From Actinostola sp. cb2023 (Eukaryota > Cnidaria > Anthozoa > Actiniaria > Actinostolidae): 64,000 nt of DNA. The translations under genes were made by a program, and so were the position numbers. This document shows, piece by piece, positions 11,410-22,599 of the stretch (within the stretch, counting starts at the first letter, position 1; each line of letters starts with the position of its first letter). A model generated the notes under the pieces. The model saw only the letters and a program-made list of their open reading frames with translations. It had not been told where the DNA came from and ran no database searches. The stretch lies in the NCBI GenBank assembly GCA_033675265.1, contig JAUJYZ010000127.1, forward strand, positions 231,001 to 295,000. Direction: 5' to 3'.

Positions 11410-12520
11410 AAAGTTCATTTTTCTCGTGGAGCGGGTATCACGTAAACGTGAACGCCTCGGGAAACATTCGCGGTCTCGGGACCACAAAACATACTGTTTC
11501 CCGAGGTCCCAGTCAATAAGTCTTAAATGTAATCTCTACCGTGATGTAAGCATAGTCTCTGACTATAAGGATTAATTAATAAATATGCCCTGTATATGTC
11601 TGTATGTAAGCTCGAGCATCCAATATAAGAAGCATATTATGCATGTGAAAACGGCCATGACGCAAGTAATAGCAGTGAGTGCAAGTATACAAGGAATGAC
11701 AAATGTTGATCGATCCTCTTTCTTGCGCTATAGTGTTTATATTTGCGTCAGGCCGTTATTCTGCGCAGTACACAGTGAATCGAAGTAACGGTTACACCTT
11801 TTGCGCTAATGTTGGCGTTGTGAAAACCAGCTTTTAAAGCTTACAGTTCAACATTTGAAGGCTGCCTCAGTTCTCAGTTGCATCGTAAAGTGACATACAG
11901 TGACCAAATTGATAGGTGGATTCGGCACAATCGAGTTTAGCATAAGTTAAATTAGTTCCTTTCTAGATCATTCTACTGTCATATTGAAGTATTTGAAGTA
12001 ATACACTCCGCCCCTCATCTCTCCTCTGCCACTCAATCTTGAAATTAGTCCGTACAAGTCAACAAAACTTCCAAGCATTCCATGTTTTAGACATCAGCTT
12101 ATGTTCATTGACCTGCTGACTGAGTTCAACGCGTTGGGTTTGCTTAACACTAAATGGATGTTATCTTTATTACAGTGAAATGTGTACAGACGGAGACTTA
12201 CAAAGGCATTAATGGCATTCCTGGGCCAATATTTCAATAATTAGCAACATAAATTTATCGGTGATTTCACGCGACAAAACTGAAAGTATTTTGCAAAACA
12301 GTCCCGAGCTATTCGCGAAACTTCATCGAGAAGCTAATAGTTGAAGTTCGATCAGGTCTTTGTTCGGACCGCGAGAGAATGAGACGAGACGACGCGAGCG
12401 AACCTCGACGGAGTTTCACGAAATAATAGGGGCTGCTGTCTTGCAGTCTATAGTCAGTCTCTCGTGTTCTACACACAGAAAGCAGGCATGCATGCAAGGA
12501 TGAGTGCTACGTAGTCCCAC
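11410..12520. other. intergenic with one dispersed array-like unit
   Basis: No gene recognised. Around 11719-11770 is a single diverged unit with TTGCGTCAGGCCGTTATTCTG, resembling the 53-bp and 40-bp tandem monomers elsewhere in the window. The rest appears unique. Confidence 0.45.
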
Positions 12521-12526
12521 GAAAGA

Positions 12527-12548
12527 AGTAATAATAATAATAATAATA

Positions 12549-12629
<81 letters not shown>

Positions 12630-12631
12630 CA

Positions 12632-12706
<75 letters not shown>

Positions 12707-12742
12707 GCTGCTACTACTCATGCTACTACTACTACTACTATA

Positions 12743-12827
<85 letters not shown>

Positions 12828-12851
12828 ATAATAATAATAATAATAATAATA
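12527..12851. repeat. compound trinucleotide microsatellite (AAT)n-(ACT)n-(AAT)n
   Basis: About 100 bp of AAT, about 200 bp of ACT with a few interruptions near 12705-12745, then a short AAT tract. Poly-Asn, poly-Leu, poly-Ser and poly-Val ORFs on both strands are its translations and are not genes. Confidence 0.95.
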
Positions 12852-12856
12852 TTTCT

Positions 12857-13084
12857 ATGACGCAAGCCGAACCATTTCTTGTGCACACATTCGACAGTTC
12901 ACTCATGCCGGCGTATGCAGTTGATGATCAGCATTCACAATTGCATGAAAGATATCGAAATAAGGGTGTGAAATCGGTGACATTTGAAGAAAGGAATCAG
13001 GAAGTCTTGCTTATCGAAGCAATGCGCACAAACAGGCCTAGTTCGCCTACTGATACTCCACTCTACTCAGTGTGGGAACTATAG
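12857..13084 (+). CDS. possible orphan 3' exon, unknown product
   Basis: An open frame of about 75 codons after the microsatellite. It ends at a TAG and has a non-repetitive, protein-like composition (PFLVHTFDSSLMPAYAV near the start, PLYSVWEL at the end). An acceptor-like GACGCAAG precedes it at about 12858-12866. I found no partner exon and no domain. It could be the last exon of a gene with the microsatellite in its intron, or chance. Confidence 0.22.
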   Translation: MTQAEPFLVHTFDSSLMPAYAVDDQHSQLHERYRNKGVKSVTFEERNQEVLLIEAMRTNRPSSPTDTPLYSVWEL

Positions 13085-13633
13085 TGGAATAACTCATGAG
13101 GGGCCTACGCTTAACTGTCCAACTCCGCGTCGAATGTTCTAGTATACCTAGACCCACTGCAAAGAGGCTGAGACGGTTGGGTTAGGCTGAGGAATGAAGC
13201 ACCACGGCACTATACACCTTGACGTCAAATAAGGATGCCAACATCTTGCCATTTTTTACGATAACTATCACATGTGTGGCCACATATCTAAATACCTTGT
13301 CGTTATGTATCACATGCAACGTTGTGGATGTTATTATGGTCGATACTGGACCGTGTGGAGCCCCATGGATCTTGACTATGGAATCTCATCATTGAATGGT
13401 GTTTCCTAGTATGGTCATGCCGGCCATTGGGAGAAATCGATTGAGTTTAAATTAAATATGTTCCTGGAGCTTAATGGGTTTCTAGAAGCAATTTTTAGCT
13501 AGTTGCTGTACACGGAGAAATAATAATATTTAGAAGTATCAGATATGCATTCTCAATTTATATTTATATTTGAATGTTTCACCAAGAATATGGCATAAAC
13601 TAGAAGCTTCTGATACGTAAATAAACTAAGTTA

Positions 13634-13892
13634 CAGTCATTTGCAAAAATTCTGGCCGCTACGAAATATCAATCTATCAATATATCGGGTGCATTATGGG
13701 TAATAAAATAATCGAAAATTCCCCTTAAAGCGGGTTAACGCTAGCAAAGTTGGTAGAAATATTTAGTATAATGTTTATTTTAGTCTTACTTTTGTTGTTT
13801 GTAAATTTTGCTTCATTTAATAGTATTAGTGATGCAGCCGATATATTGATATATTGATATATCGTGGCGGCCAGAATTTTTGCAAATGACTG
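13634..13892. mobile_element. Tc1/mariner-type MITE (CAGTCATTTGCAAAAATTCTGG), copy 1
   Basis: Terminal inverted repeats CAGTCATTTGCAAAAATTCT and its complement are flanked by TA (13632-13633, 13893-13894). Both ends also share GGCCGC.ACGAAATATC. A second, better preserved copy is at 45049-45334. It is non-coding. Confidence 0.88.
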
Positions 13893-13951
<59 letters not shown>

Positions 13952-13952
13952 G
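13893..13952. repeat. (TTGA)n microsatellite abutting the MITE
   Basis: About 14 copies of ATTG start directly at the right terminus of the MITE, so the array probably grew from the target-site flank. Confidence 0.9.
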
Positions 13953-14066
13953 ACTGATACGATTGATATATTCAGTTGATTGAAATAATTTAGCCATTAA
14001 AATCGTTAAAGAGGGTTTCGTTTTAACTCGCGTCGAAAAACGACGGCACGCAATACATCAAATAAC

Positions 14067-14198
14067 TTATGTCATTACATTATCAGCTATGAAGTAGCCA
14101 GTAACCAAAAAAAAAATGCCGTACATAAACAACTGCATGAAGGACGAATCACTTAAACTATCATCTCGTTTGATGAGAATCAAATACAAACAAATAAT
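14067..14198 (-). CDS. possible terminal exon of a membrane protein
   Basis: On the minus strand a good acceptor (TTGTTGTTTTCAG) at 14199 is followed by 43 open codons encoding two hydrophobic stretches separated by a charged KRDDSLSDSS loop, ending ADNVMT and stop. No other exon of the gene could be joined and I do not recognise the family. Confidence 0.25.
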   Translation of the reverse strand: MICLYLILIKRDDSLSDSSFMQLFMYGIFFLVTGYFIADNVMT

Positions 14199-15137
14199 AG
14201 TCGCTGAAAACAACAATGGCGAATCTTTAGGTACAATACACGACACTATTTCGATTTTCACGATTTAGGGAATTCATTCGGTAGGTCGCAATGTTGTCCT
14301 CCAAGTTGTCTCCAAGAACGGTAATGAATGTATGTACATTTGTATGTATGAATCTACACAGTTGACACCATATTAACCACGAAAATAGTTTTCCCATTTA
14401 TAATATTGCACAACAACATACTAATAACATTCTGCGTTGATTTATTTTAGGATATTGTTTGTTTTTCTGTCAGGTTCGCTATAGCTTACGTCATCGTCGA
14501 TACTCTGACGTCAATAATGAGTATCTGAATGACGCATGCATGAATGACCGATGTGTAGTTGAACGTCGTGTAAACGTAATCGTTGTACCTAAATTAACTA
14601 GCAGGCTTTATTGAGATGGTATAACGTCATCACCTCCTTGCGTTGGTTCCAAATTTAGCAACAAATATTAAAATTACAACGACAATATAATCCGACACGT
14701 CAAGCTCTCAACTGGCCTGTTTCTTTGGCTGTAGCAGTAGTATAGGCTGGTTATTCAATGTGAAGAAAATTATATAATAAAATAAGACCCCAATGTCCAA
14801 GATGTTATAACGGTAAGGCCGAGCAGCACATTCGAAGAGTTTTGTCAGATGTAGTTAGCCGGTAGACCCTCGCAAACCATTGTAATGTTTACCTTCCACC
14901 GGAGTTAGTCTTTTCTTTCAAGTTGCATCAGTCATCTAAACAAACTATTGGATCAGTGTTGTGTTAGTTCAGAACATTCTGTTTACATATTTGAAATAAG
15001 AAAGAATCCTGCTCTTGTCTCTGTTGCCGAAATGTTGTAAAACTCCAGAAAAATAAATTTAGTAATTTTCTAGTTGAAATTAAAGATCAGTTTGAGTTAA
15101 AAAGCAAATAAAACGGCAAACACTGAATAATTTGCAT

Positions 15138-15158
15138 ATATATATATATATATATAAA
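15138..15158. repeat. (TA)n microsatellite
   Basis: About ten TA dinucleotides. Similar short TA tracts are at 15627-15640 and 33779-33798. Confidence 0.9.
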
Positions 15159-15353
15159 TCGAGTGATATTTGTCAAAACCGATTAAACAGTGCTCATATA
15201 TATATTTTTTAACTGATATACTTGATGAATTTTTTTTAATTATCTTGAACGTACCCTGAACCTAAATATGTATAATACTGAGTGAGATGAATAGATCGCC
15301 AAGCTTTGGAGGTCGCTCTGAAATTCATGTTACTACTAGTTGGCCCGGAAGGC

Positions 15354-15542
15354 CTATACTGACGGCTGAGACGGGGCTCTCATCCAGTCCTGGAATTTAT
15401 TTAGTCTCCTATAAAGAGTTTCAAGTGGTTTGACAGATGAAGGATTTAAGTAAATATTCCTTTCCATTTGAATGACCTCCTTAAAGATTTCAAAGGACAT
15501 TAGTTTGCTGGTCAGACCGAATACTAGGAGTTCATTCGCTGA
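15354..15542 (-). CDS. possible terminal exon, unknown product
   Basis: Preceded on the minus strand by an acceptor-like ACATTTCTCAG. It is open for about 62 codons with a protein-like helical composition (EIFKEVIQMERNIYLNP, LYRRLNKFQDWM) and a stop at 15354. An ATTAAA lies about 120 bp downstream. No upstream exon was securely found, although 15950-16030 has an open hydrophobic stretch on the same strand. Family unknown. Confidence 0.27.
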   Translation of the reverse strand, partial: SANELLVFGLTSKLMSFEIFKEVIQMERNIYLNPSSVKPLETLYRRLNKFQDWMRAPSQPSV

Positions 15543-16307
15543 GAAATGTACATACATATACAAAAACTTGCCACTTTTTTTTTCAACTGAAATACTTTTG
15601 GAAATTCCGAATTTGTTCTAGTAGGTATATATATATATAGATATTAACACACCCTGAACTGCATGTCGGTAACCTTTTGCTAAGAACACAATCTGCACAC
15701 AATGTGAAATATCAGCACCGAACAGTACAGTGCCTTAGGAATGTGTTTGCATAGTCGCATATTTTGACTGGGTGTAAATCGCTCTAATCAAATCGGGGAA
15801 ATTTGTCTCATTCCGATCAATTCAAAGCTGAACTACATTTATTTGGACAATTAACGTATAGACTGGATTGACGTTAGATTGCGTCATACACGTTTATTGG
15901 CTATTTAGTTCTTGGTCAATTCCTAAATCTAAAGCAAACGGTGGCCGGAACATGGAGAGCAAAGCAAGAACCTACTAACACTACCTTCTGCAGCTTGCAC
16001 ATCCAAAAACAATCTTCCAGGAACTACAAGGAGAAGGGTTTGCTTAACCACTGTGGTTTGAAATGAAACTGTGAGTGATTGACCTAATAAATCGCCAGCC
16101 AGTGGCTCAATTTGGGCTTATCTATTCTTTTAACCTTCGATATTAATTTCACTTGATAAGCTTACAGTATTTGCATTGACACTGGAACGTGAGCAACGAA
16201 ACAAAGAAGCCGGAGAAGATGCCGTGTGAAGTTATTCCTTGCATTGTCAATAACCTATACATAGCTGTTGGGCTCAGAGCTATCAAGCTTGGCCGAGGCA
16301 CACTACA

Positions 16308-17924
16308 ATGCACGAAACGAAAGGAAGGACTGAACAAGAGAATAACTTGCTTTGGACAAAAACAGACCTCCAGGGAATAGCACAACAGATGGGAAGACAT
16401 GGTTCAAGTTACGGAAGGTCGGAGACGTTCCAGAAGGATCTAAAGATCCGTGACATCGGCTACAGAATATTACCGAGAGTCTTTTCAACGCTTGAAGATT
16501 TTGAAGCTATTGAAGAAGTCGAGTCAAGTGATCAGCTGGGCGAGACAACCGATAGGTTCTCACGGTCAGGCTTGTTCCAACACGGTGATAGCCTCAGGCG
16601 AAGCAGCACACCATCTTGGCCAAGCGAGACTCATTTTACCGAACAGCAAGGCTTTCATGATTTTACAGCACACAGGAATAATCGAAGACGACAGTCTGAA
16701 GGATTCATCGTTTCCGGCCGAACAGCCTTCGGTTTGGTTGGTTATAGGAATGAGTCAGTGGATATTTTAGGTGATCATCGAAGCGGGAACCCCAACCTCA
16801 ATACCAAGCTACTGAAGCGAGAAAACGATCCCGTGAGTGATATAGCAACACATAGCTCTGCTCTAGCGTCATTCGACATGATGACTTCAGTAGCGTTAGA
16901 TCGCCCTAAGAGCTATCACAGCCGACCAAGAAAGTTAAGTCTACCTGTTCAACGCTTTCAAAACGAAATATCGAAGAATGGAAAACCACAGAGAAATTCC
17001 CTGCCAACTGATAAATCGTGCTTACAAAACTATTCTTTTGATAAAGATACGGAATTACAGTGGGAAAGACTAGTTGCACGAGCGAAAACTCTTCAGTTTA
17101 GCTCTCCAAAAAGACCGGAAATTATTCAAGCTCGATTAGCTGAGAAAGCCAAGGGACAAGTGACACAAAATGCGGCGAAATCGGCGGGGGATCGTGAAAA
17201 AGGTGGCGACAATCATGTGAAAGATAAAATAATCTACGAAGTCAATTGTATCGACAAAGAAAACTCTAACGATTCGACGCCGAGAAGAAGAAGAAGATCC
17301 GAAGAAAGGCGATATTCTCTTAAAATAATATCCAATGCAGATGAAAGTTCAAGCAAAAGTCAAAGTAAGAAAGACTGTGATGACAATCTGTCAGAAAAGG
17401 GCATGAGGAGGACGCAGGGGATTGTCACAGCAGTCATCAATGAACAACGCTGCGAGATAAGCACAACTGACAACAACTATAATCGTAGACATTCAGTAGC
17501 AGTTTTACGACCAACACAAGAATTCCGCAGTGAAAGGATAACTGGATACAGCACCCATGGAGCGCTCGAATATGCCAAAATGCTTTTGGGAAAGATCCAG
17601 GAAGAAGGGAAAACGAAGACTAAGAAAGAACGCCTTGAAGAGATGAGCAAAGCACTAAAGTTAGTCCTGGAGGAACTTAACCGTATCGAACTTCCAGATA
17701 GAGACTTGGTTAGTATTTTTATCAGCCTCAGAGCTAAGATAGTGAACTTGAGAGCTGAAGTGAAAGTTGATGAAAGAGATAAGGATACAGAAACAGAAAC
17801 CGTAGAGAAGGAGAAAGAAAACGAAACGGCGAAAACGACTGTGAAATTTCTCTCCAAGAGTTTACCGCGACCGGGTCACGAGGAGACCACGCCAGTACAT
17901 TCTAGGCGCTTCAGTTGGTGCTAG
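16308..17924 (+). CDS. FAM167-like protein, 538 aa
   Basis: An intronless ORF. The first ATG after an in-frame stop is at 16308, and a second ATG at 16389 would give 511 aa. Most of the protein is hydrophilic and probably disordered, with Ser/Arg/Lys-rich stretches and an Arg cluster (PRRRRRSEERRY, about residue 325). Two short blocks match the FAM167 (DUF3259) layout. One is ERLVARAKTLQF...RPEIIQARLAEKA in the middle. The other is a C-terminal helix, ALKLVLEELNRIELPDRDLV, with the terminal tail HSRRFSWC. Human FAM167A has the same order and ends SRRFSLC. Family members are usually about 200 aa, so the long N-terminal part is an expansion. An AATAAA follows at 18119. Molecular function of the family is poorly known. 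A paralogue faces it 5.75 kb away. Confidence 0.72.
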   Translation: MHETKGRTEQENNLLWTKTDLQGIAQQMGRHGSSYGRSETFQKDLKIRDIGYRILPRVFSTLEDFEAIEEVESSDQLGETTDRFSRSGLFQHGDSLRRSSTPSWPSETHFTEQQGFHDFTAHRNNRRRQSEGFIVSGRTAFGLVGYRNESVDILGDHRSGNPNLNTKLLKRENDPVSDIATHSSALASFDMMTSVALDRPKSYHSRPRKLSLPVQRFQNEISKNGKPQRNSLPTDKSCLQNYSFDKDTELQWERLVARAKTLQFSSPKRPEIIQARLAEKAKGQVTQNAAKSAGDREKGGDNHVKDKIIYEVNCIDKENSNDSTPRRRRRSEERRYSLKIISNADESSSKSQSKKDCDDNLSEKGMRRTQGIVTAVINEQRCEISTTDNNYNRRHSVAVLRPTQEFRSERITGYSTHGALEYAKMLLGKIQEEGKTKTKKERLEEMSKALKLVLEELNRIELPDRDLVSIFISLRAKIVNLRAEVKVDERDKDTETETVEKEKENETAKTTVKFLSKSLPRPGHEETTPVHSRRFSWC

Positions 17925-18745
17925 CTAGACACTATATTGACAAATATCATTTCTATAACAAATAAGGAAAACATGACTAATATTGATAACACTTGAATTG
18001 GAGTACATAGCAGATCATTCAGAAACCCATGTAGGGTCTGAGGTAAAGATTTTCAAATAATTTAAATTCAAAATGCAATTTTTATTGGCTATTTATCATG
18101 TTACATGTCGAACAATCAAATAAAAAAACTATTAACAAAATATTAAGATAAATTGTATCTACAATTGTGCAAGCAGCTTTACTTTCTACAAATAGAGACC
18201 AGTAAGTAAGATGGAACCTAAAATAACACCTGTATTAACAAGAGCAAACTTACTGAACTGTTAGTACTAAACGGCAGTGGTAAATGGCACCCATGAATTA
18301 AAAAAAAATTATTTTGTCGAAATGTGCAATTTTATCAATTCAGTACAGGATTGACTGGTTTAGCCACTCAGTCGATACAGTGGCACTGCCTTCATGAATA
18401 AAAACTTTTTTGGAAAAAAATTGAGTACGATTCAAGCTTAACTTTTCACTTTACATCAATAATATAATCAAGACAATCAATGACTTTAGACTACCATATT
18501 TTAGATCTTTTGTTCGTAATTTAATCCCAAGTCTCAACAAAATGATTGATCACCGTCAGCCCGCTTTTATATGTTTTATATTTTAATCTTTCTTTTAAGG
18601 TATTTTCATCTATTTTTAGTCCAATTGTTTACCGAAGTGTGTTTCTGTGACAATAGACATACACCTTTTAAAACATTACTACACGTAGGCTATTGCTTCA
18701 TTATCTGTCTGGCATCTGAATTGCTAATAAGACACACTGATTACT
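17925..18745. other. 3' flank of FAM167-like gene 1
   Basis: AT-rich. AATAAA at 18119-18124 is the best polyadenylation signal. There is a second AATAAA-like motif near 18399. No other feature was recognised. Confidence 0.5.
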
Positions 18746-18750
18746 GTACA

Positions 18751-18889
18751 TGGGTTACCACATGCAGCGAATTAGATGGTGCGTGTACATATTATTGTCT
18801 TAAAAGATACATATTATTGTCTTAAAAGATACAAAAAGACAAAAAATATGTACACGCACCATCGAATTCGCTGCATGTGGTATAACCCC
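18751..18889. repeat. short inverted repeat (hairpin)
   Basis: Arms 18751-18793 and 18844-18889 (GGGTTACCACATGCAGCGAA, ATGGTGCGTGTACATA) are almost exact inverse complements around a loop holding a 22-bp duplicated ATATTATTGTCTTAAAAGAT. It is probably a tiny foldback element. Confidence 0.75.
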
Positions 18890-19271
18890 ACCCCCTTCCC
18901 TGTGCCCCTACGCTCTTTGACATCAAGTGACTCCTACTAGCTCACCGTGTACTACATGTACAGTATGTCCTGACCCATGGACCAGTACATATACAATTTT
19001 AGCGGGCAATTCTACAACATGCACATGGTGAGTTGGGTAAGAAAGAAGGTTCTAATTTATGAGATTTTAATTGTCTTAATTGGCGTCTTAAGTCACCGTT
19101 CGCGCTTTGTTCTAAATCACGTAGATGAGGGTCTCAATGGGAGGGTAGCTTATGCGCTTAACAGCGAAAATTAACTCTAATATCAACTAAAACATTTTTT
19201 CAAAATAAATGGCTTTTGGTTGTATAAACTTTTTGACTGCGTTTCAGTGCAATTCGATACAATTTAGCAGA

Positions 19272-19497
19272 TCGAGTTCTCTTTACCTCTAACCATAGTT
19301 ATTCAAACACCGAGTTCTCTTTACCTCTAACCATAGTTATTCAAACACCGAGTTCTCTTTACCTCTAACCATAGTTATTCAAACACCGAGTTCTCTTTAT
19401 CTCTAACCATAGTTATTCAAACACCGAGTTCTCTTTAACCATAGTTATTCAAACACCGAGCTCTAACTGTTATTCAAACACCGAAAACTGTTATTCA
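19272..19497. repeat. 39-bp tandem repeat
   Basis: Four or so full units of CACCGAGTTCTCTTTACCTC + TAACCATAGTTATTCAAACA with exact 39-bp spacing, then progressively deleted units toward the right end. Confidence 0.9.
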
Positions 19498-20560
19498 AAC
19501 ACGCATAGCGCTCTGAAAACAAACTTTGGAAATTCATTGCAAATGTGCAAAACCTTGGATATGGAAAATTTCCAACGAATTTACATACATACATACATGC
19601 AATGCAAGGTTTGAAGAGCGCTAGCTTGGGCTACCTCAGTGGTTGTATGTGGCCTTGCTGTTTAAAATGCGCACACTATTGAGATGGATGTTGGCAGTAG
19701 CGAATGTTCTTGTCATTCACATACACTCCGCGTCTAGACAATACAATACAGTTTTATATTTTGATTCGATGTACGGGGCTTATTAGCGTCACATTAGACT
19801 GATATATCATAACCAAAACACCAGTAAAACATGCAATGAAGTTCAGTTGTCGTTGAAATGATGTTAATATCGTATCAGCAAACCACTGTGTACAGTCATT
19901 GTACAACTGAGACAGCAGGTATTGTAGTAACAGTGATGTCAGATGGATATGCCACGTATCAGTACAGTCATGTTATATGGGACGATTCTGAACGACAATG
20001 TTTCGCGTATCTTTGTAAAGGTAAAGGTCGGTGATTAACGTCCGTACCCCTTCACTCGAAAGTGGTCTTCCAGGGGGCGGACAGTGCGCCCTTTTACCCC
20101 TTCCCTCCATCAGTGCACCGTTCTACGGGTATTTAAAACAGTTGTACAACATGGAACGCTGGACGATTTTTAGCGCAATCAGTTCATGCTTTTGCGACAA
20201 CAAGTTACTGCTACGCAGGCTACTGAAGTCTTCGCATCAACTGTTTCATATCCACGAGTTACCCCACTCGGTGGTTTTCTAGAGAGTATCGTATCTATAC
20301 CAAGGCTGATTTGTTGTTCACATAAGTAGCTAATCTAAGGACGATTATTCATAAAGATAGGATAAGATGTATAGAGATATGATAGTGATAAGCTGGACTA
20401 AGTAATGTGATAGTCATAAGGACTAACTGTAATTATGAGTTCATATATAGCGCATTTATTCTTGTCTGACAGCTATTTTAGCGCGCAATTTGTGCAGCCA
20501 CGCATCTTACAATCATGAGGGAGGGTGTTGACGGCCAGGGTTTTTCATGTCCTCAGTAAT
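19498..20560. other. intergenic, no gene recognised
   Basis: It includes an inverted pair TAGCGCTCT / AGAGCGCTA (19507 and 19614) around a CATA microsatellite. The rest is unique, and the ORF at 20031-20282 has no supporting signal. Confidence 0.4.
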
Positions 20561-20564
20561 CTAA

Positions 20565-20822
20565 ATGGAGGGGCGTAAAGAACCAGTGAGTAGTTGTGTG
20601 TAGTGATATGGGATCAGATGGGATGGGATTTTAAGTGGTCATCCGAGCCACGTGAAGGTCTAACCATTTGTTAATGGAAACAAAGGCTGCACCTTCTCCT
20701 CAAATATTTTAAGACCCTGAGTGTTGGTCTGACCACGGACTGAACCACCGACCTCCCGCGCGCGTACCGACAGACCGATACTAGACAACCAACTGAGCCC
20801 ACAGGCAGCCCAAGCAGTATAC
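20565..20822 (-). mobile_element. tRNA-derived SINE
   Basis: Read on the minus strand, the element starts GGGCTGCCTGTGGGCTCAGT, then TGGTTGTCTAG. It contains an A-box-like GGGCTCAGTTGG and, about 50 bp on, a B-box-like GGTTCAGTCC, the internal RNA polymerase III promoter of tRNA-derived SINEs. An unrelated body follows (GGTCTTAAAATATTTGAGGA, ATGGTTAGACCTTCACGTGG) down to a repeated CCCATCCCATCTGATCCCAT tail. The 5' motif CACAGGCAGCCCAA recurs at 34058, 43090, 44160 and 45564. Confidence 0.65.
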
Positions 20823-21376
20823 TTGTTGGTTATTTTTGAGTATTTTTTTAAAAATGTCTCGAAATGTAAAAATATTGCTCAATGAACTGACATTCACCTT
20901 TATTTACATTTATTTTGTGTTTATTTGACGTTCCGGAGCTAAATGACTCCGGCAAAAAAGCAGATAACTTTAGACGCACTAGCTGATGACTCTAACGTTT
21001 CCATAATTAAAAGCGCTGACTGATGCGTTTCGTAGGTCTTCGAGCGTCACGGAATCGGCTGCCCTTCGCACAAGGCTACGTGATCATCTTACTGTATTTA
21101 TATTATTGTACTTACAACTTTTCTATCCGTTTCTAACATTTGATATGTATCATGTGCAGACCTTATGGTCTGATCATGCACTGCCAAGACACTGGAGCCG
21201 TTACCCCTCCCCACTCCTGAGGATAAAAAAAGCTAGGATATATGGAAGGCAACTCGTGATCATGAACTGCTGAAACTGAGACAGAATTAAAGTTTATTTT
21301 GAAAACATAGCATAACCCGGGAGCTGAAGTACCGTACCCTGGATGCCAGGGGTTCCTATTTCACGCACCGGTGCGG

Positions 21377-22570
21377 GCGATTTTATATTTTACGCCCACT
21401 TCAAGATGGCGGATATTTCCGAGATGGCCTGGAATCTACTAATACGCGCTCAACTTGTGAATCGTATTATTTGACAAAGTTCGTATTCTTTTCATTTTCC
21501 GTCGATAAATGTTGAATGCATATTTGGAGAAATTGTATGTATTTATCAGGTTTGAAATAAAACGATCCATTGTGATAAAGTTGGAGCTTTATTTTCGACT
21601 CTCATTTGCTACCGTATTCGTATGCGAGTATAATTTTAAATGCCAATGCGAAGTCATAAAAGCGGTAAGTATTGTAAGACAACTAAACATCAAGACAGCG
21701 GACATAAGATAAAACACGCTTTATCGTGGAAAAATTCGACTCATACGAATAACAAATGAGATTCGGCGTACGGCAGTCTGATGTGTCACGCCAGAATTAA
21801 ATTTATTCAGTCTCGTATACTGTGCCCAGCCATAAACCAAAACTTGGCATCGAAATTTATAAAGCTGTTCTGGATCGCTTTGTACGTCTTAACAAAGATA
21901 GGATAGTTTGGATTCAATACGTTGTCATAAAATCATAGAAATAATCGACTCAACGGTACGAATAACAAGATCAGAGTCGGCGTACAGTTACCGTACGAAT
22001 AGCCAATGCATATTTTCATTTACTTACTGGCTATCCAACGGATTGTTCCCCTCAAAACACTTTAAAAAAGATCCAGCTTTAATTGAAAGTTTCTACTCAT
22101 CGATCACTGCGGTAAAACGCTTGCTTTTTAGTGGGCGTAAAGTTTGAGCTCACTTCGCATTTTACGCCCACTAAAAAGCAAGCGTTTTACCGCAGTGATC
22201 GACGAGTAAAAACTTTCATATCAAGCTGAATCTTCTTAAAGTGTTTTGAGGGAAACAATCCGTTAGATAGCCATGCAGTAAGTGAATGAAAATAAGCTCC
22301 AACTTCATCACAATTGGATAGTTTTATTTCAGACAATAAATACATACAATTGCGGCTTGTTTGACACGATTTCTCCGCCAAATATGTATAATCTTCAACA
22401 TTTATTGCAATTGCAGTTTAGCCAACAAAGAAATTGCGAAGAATTACTCTATGTGAACTCGAAGAAAATACGAAGACGATTCACCGGAAGTTGAGCTGCT
22501 CATATTAGTAGATTCCAGGCCATCTCGGCCATATCCGCCATCTTGAAGTGGGCGTAAAATATAAAATCGC
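21377..22570. mobile_element. Mutator-like foldback element, 9-bp target duplication
   Basis: The ends GCGATTTTATATTTTACGCC and inverse complement are exact, followed by CACTTCAAGATGGCGG on both sides. The 9-bp direct repeat CCGGTGCGG flanks it (21368-21376, 22571-22579). The centre (about 22126-22195) is a second strong palindrome built on TTTTTAGTGGGCGTAAA. The left arm contains an internal near-duplication (TCATACGAATAAC / GGTACGAATAAC). There is no transposase. Long TIRs with a 9-bp duplication fit the Mutator superfamily. Confidence 0.82.
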
Positions 22571-22599
22571 CCGGTGCGGGATTTGCATTGGCGAGTCGC

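Noticed and set aside
12504..12906. Poly-Asn, poly-Leu, poly-Ser and poly-Val ORFs
   Set aside because: Translations of AAT/ACT trinucleotide tracts.
21908..22494. Paired ORFs sharing LSNGLFPSKHFKK
   Set aside because: They are mirrored arms of the 21377-22570 foldback element, not paralogous genes.
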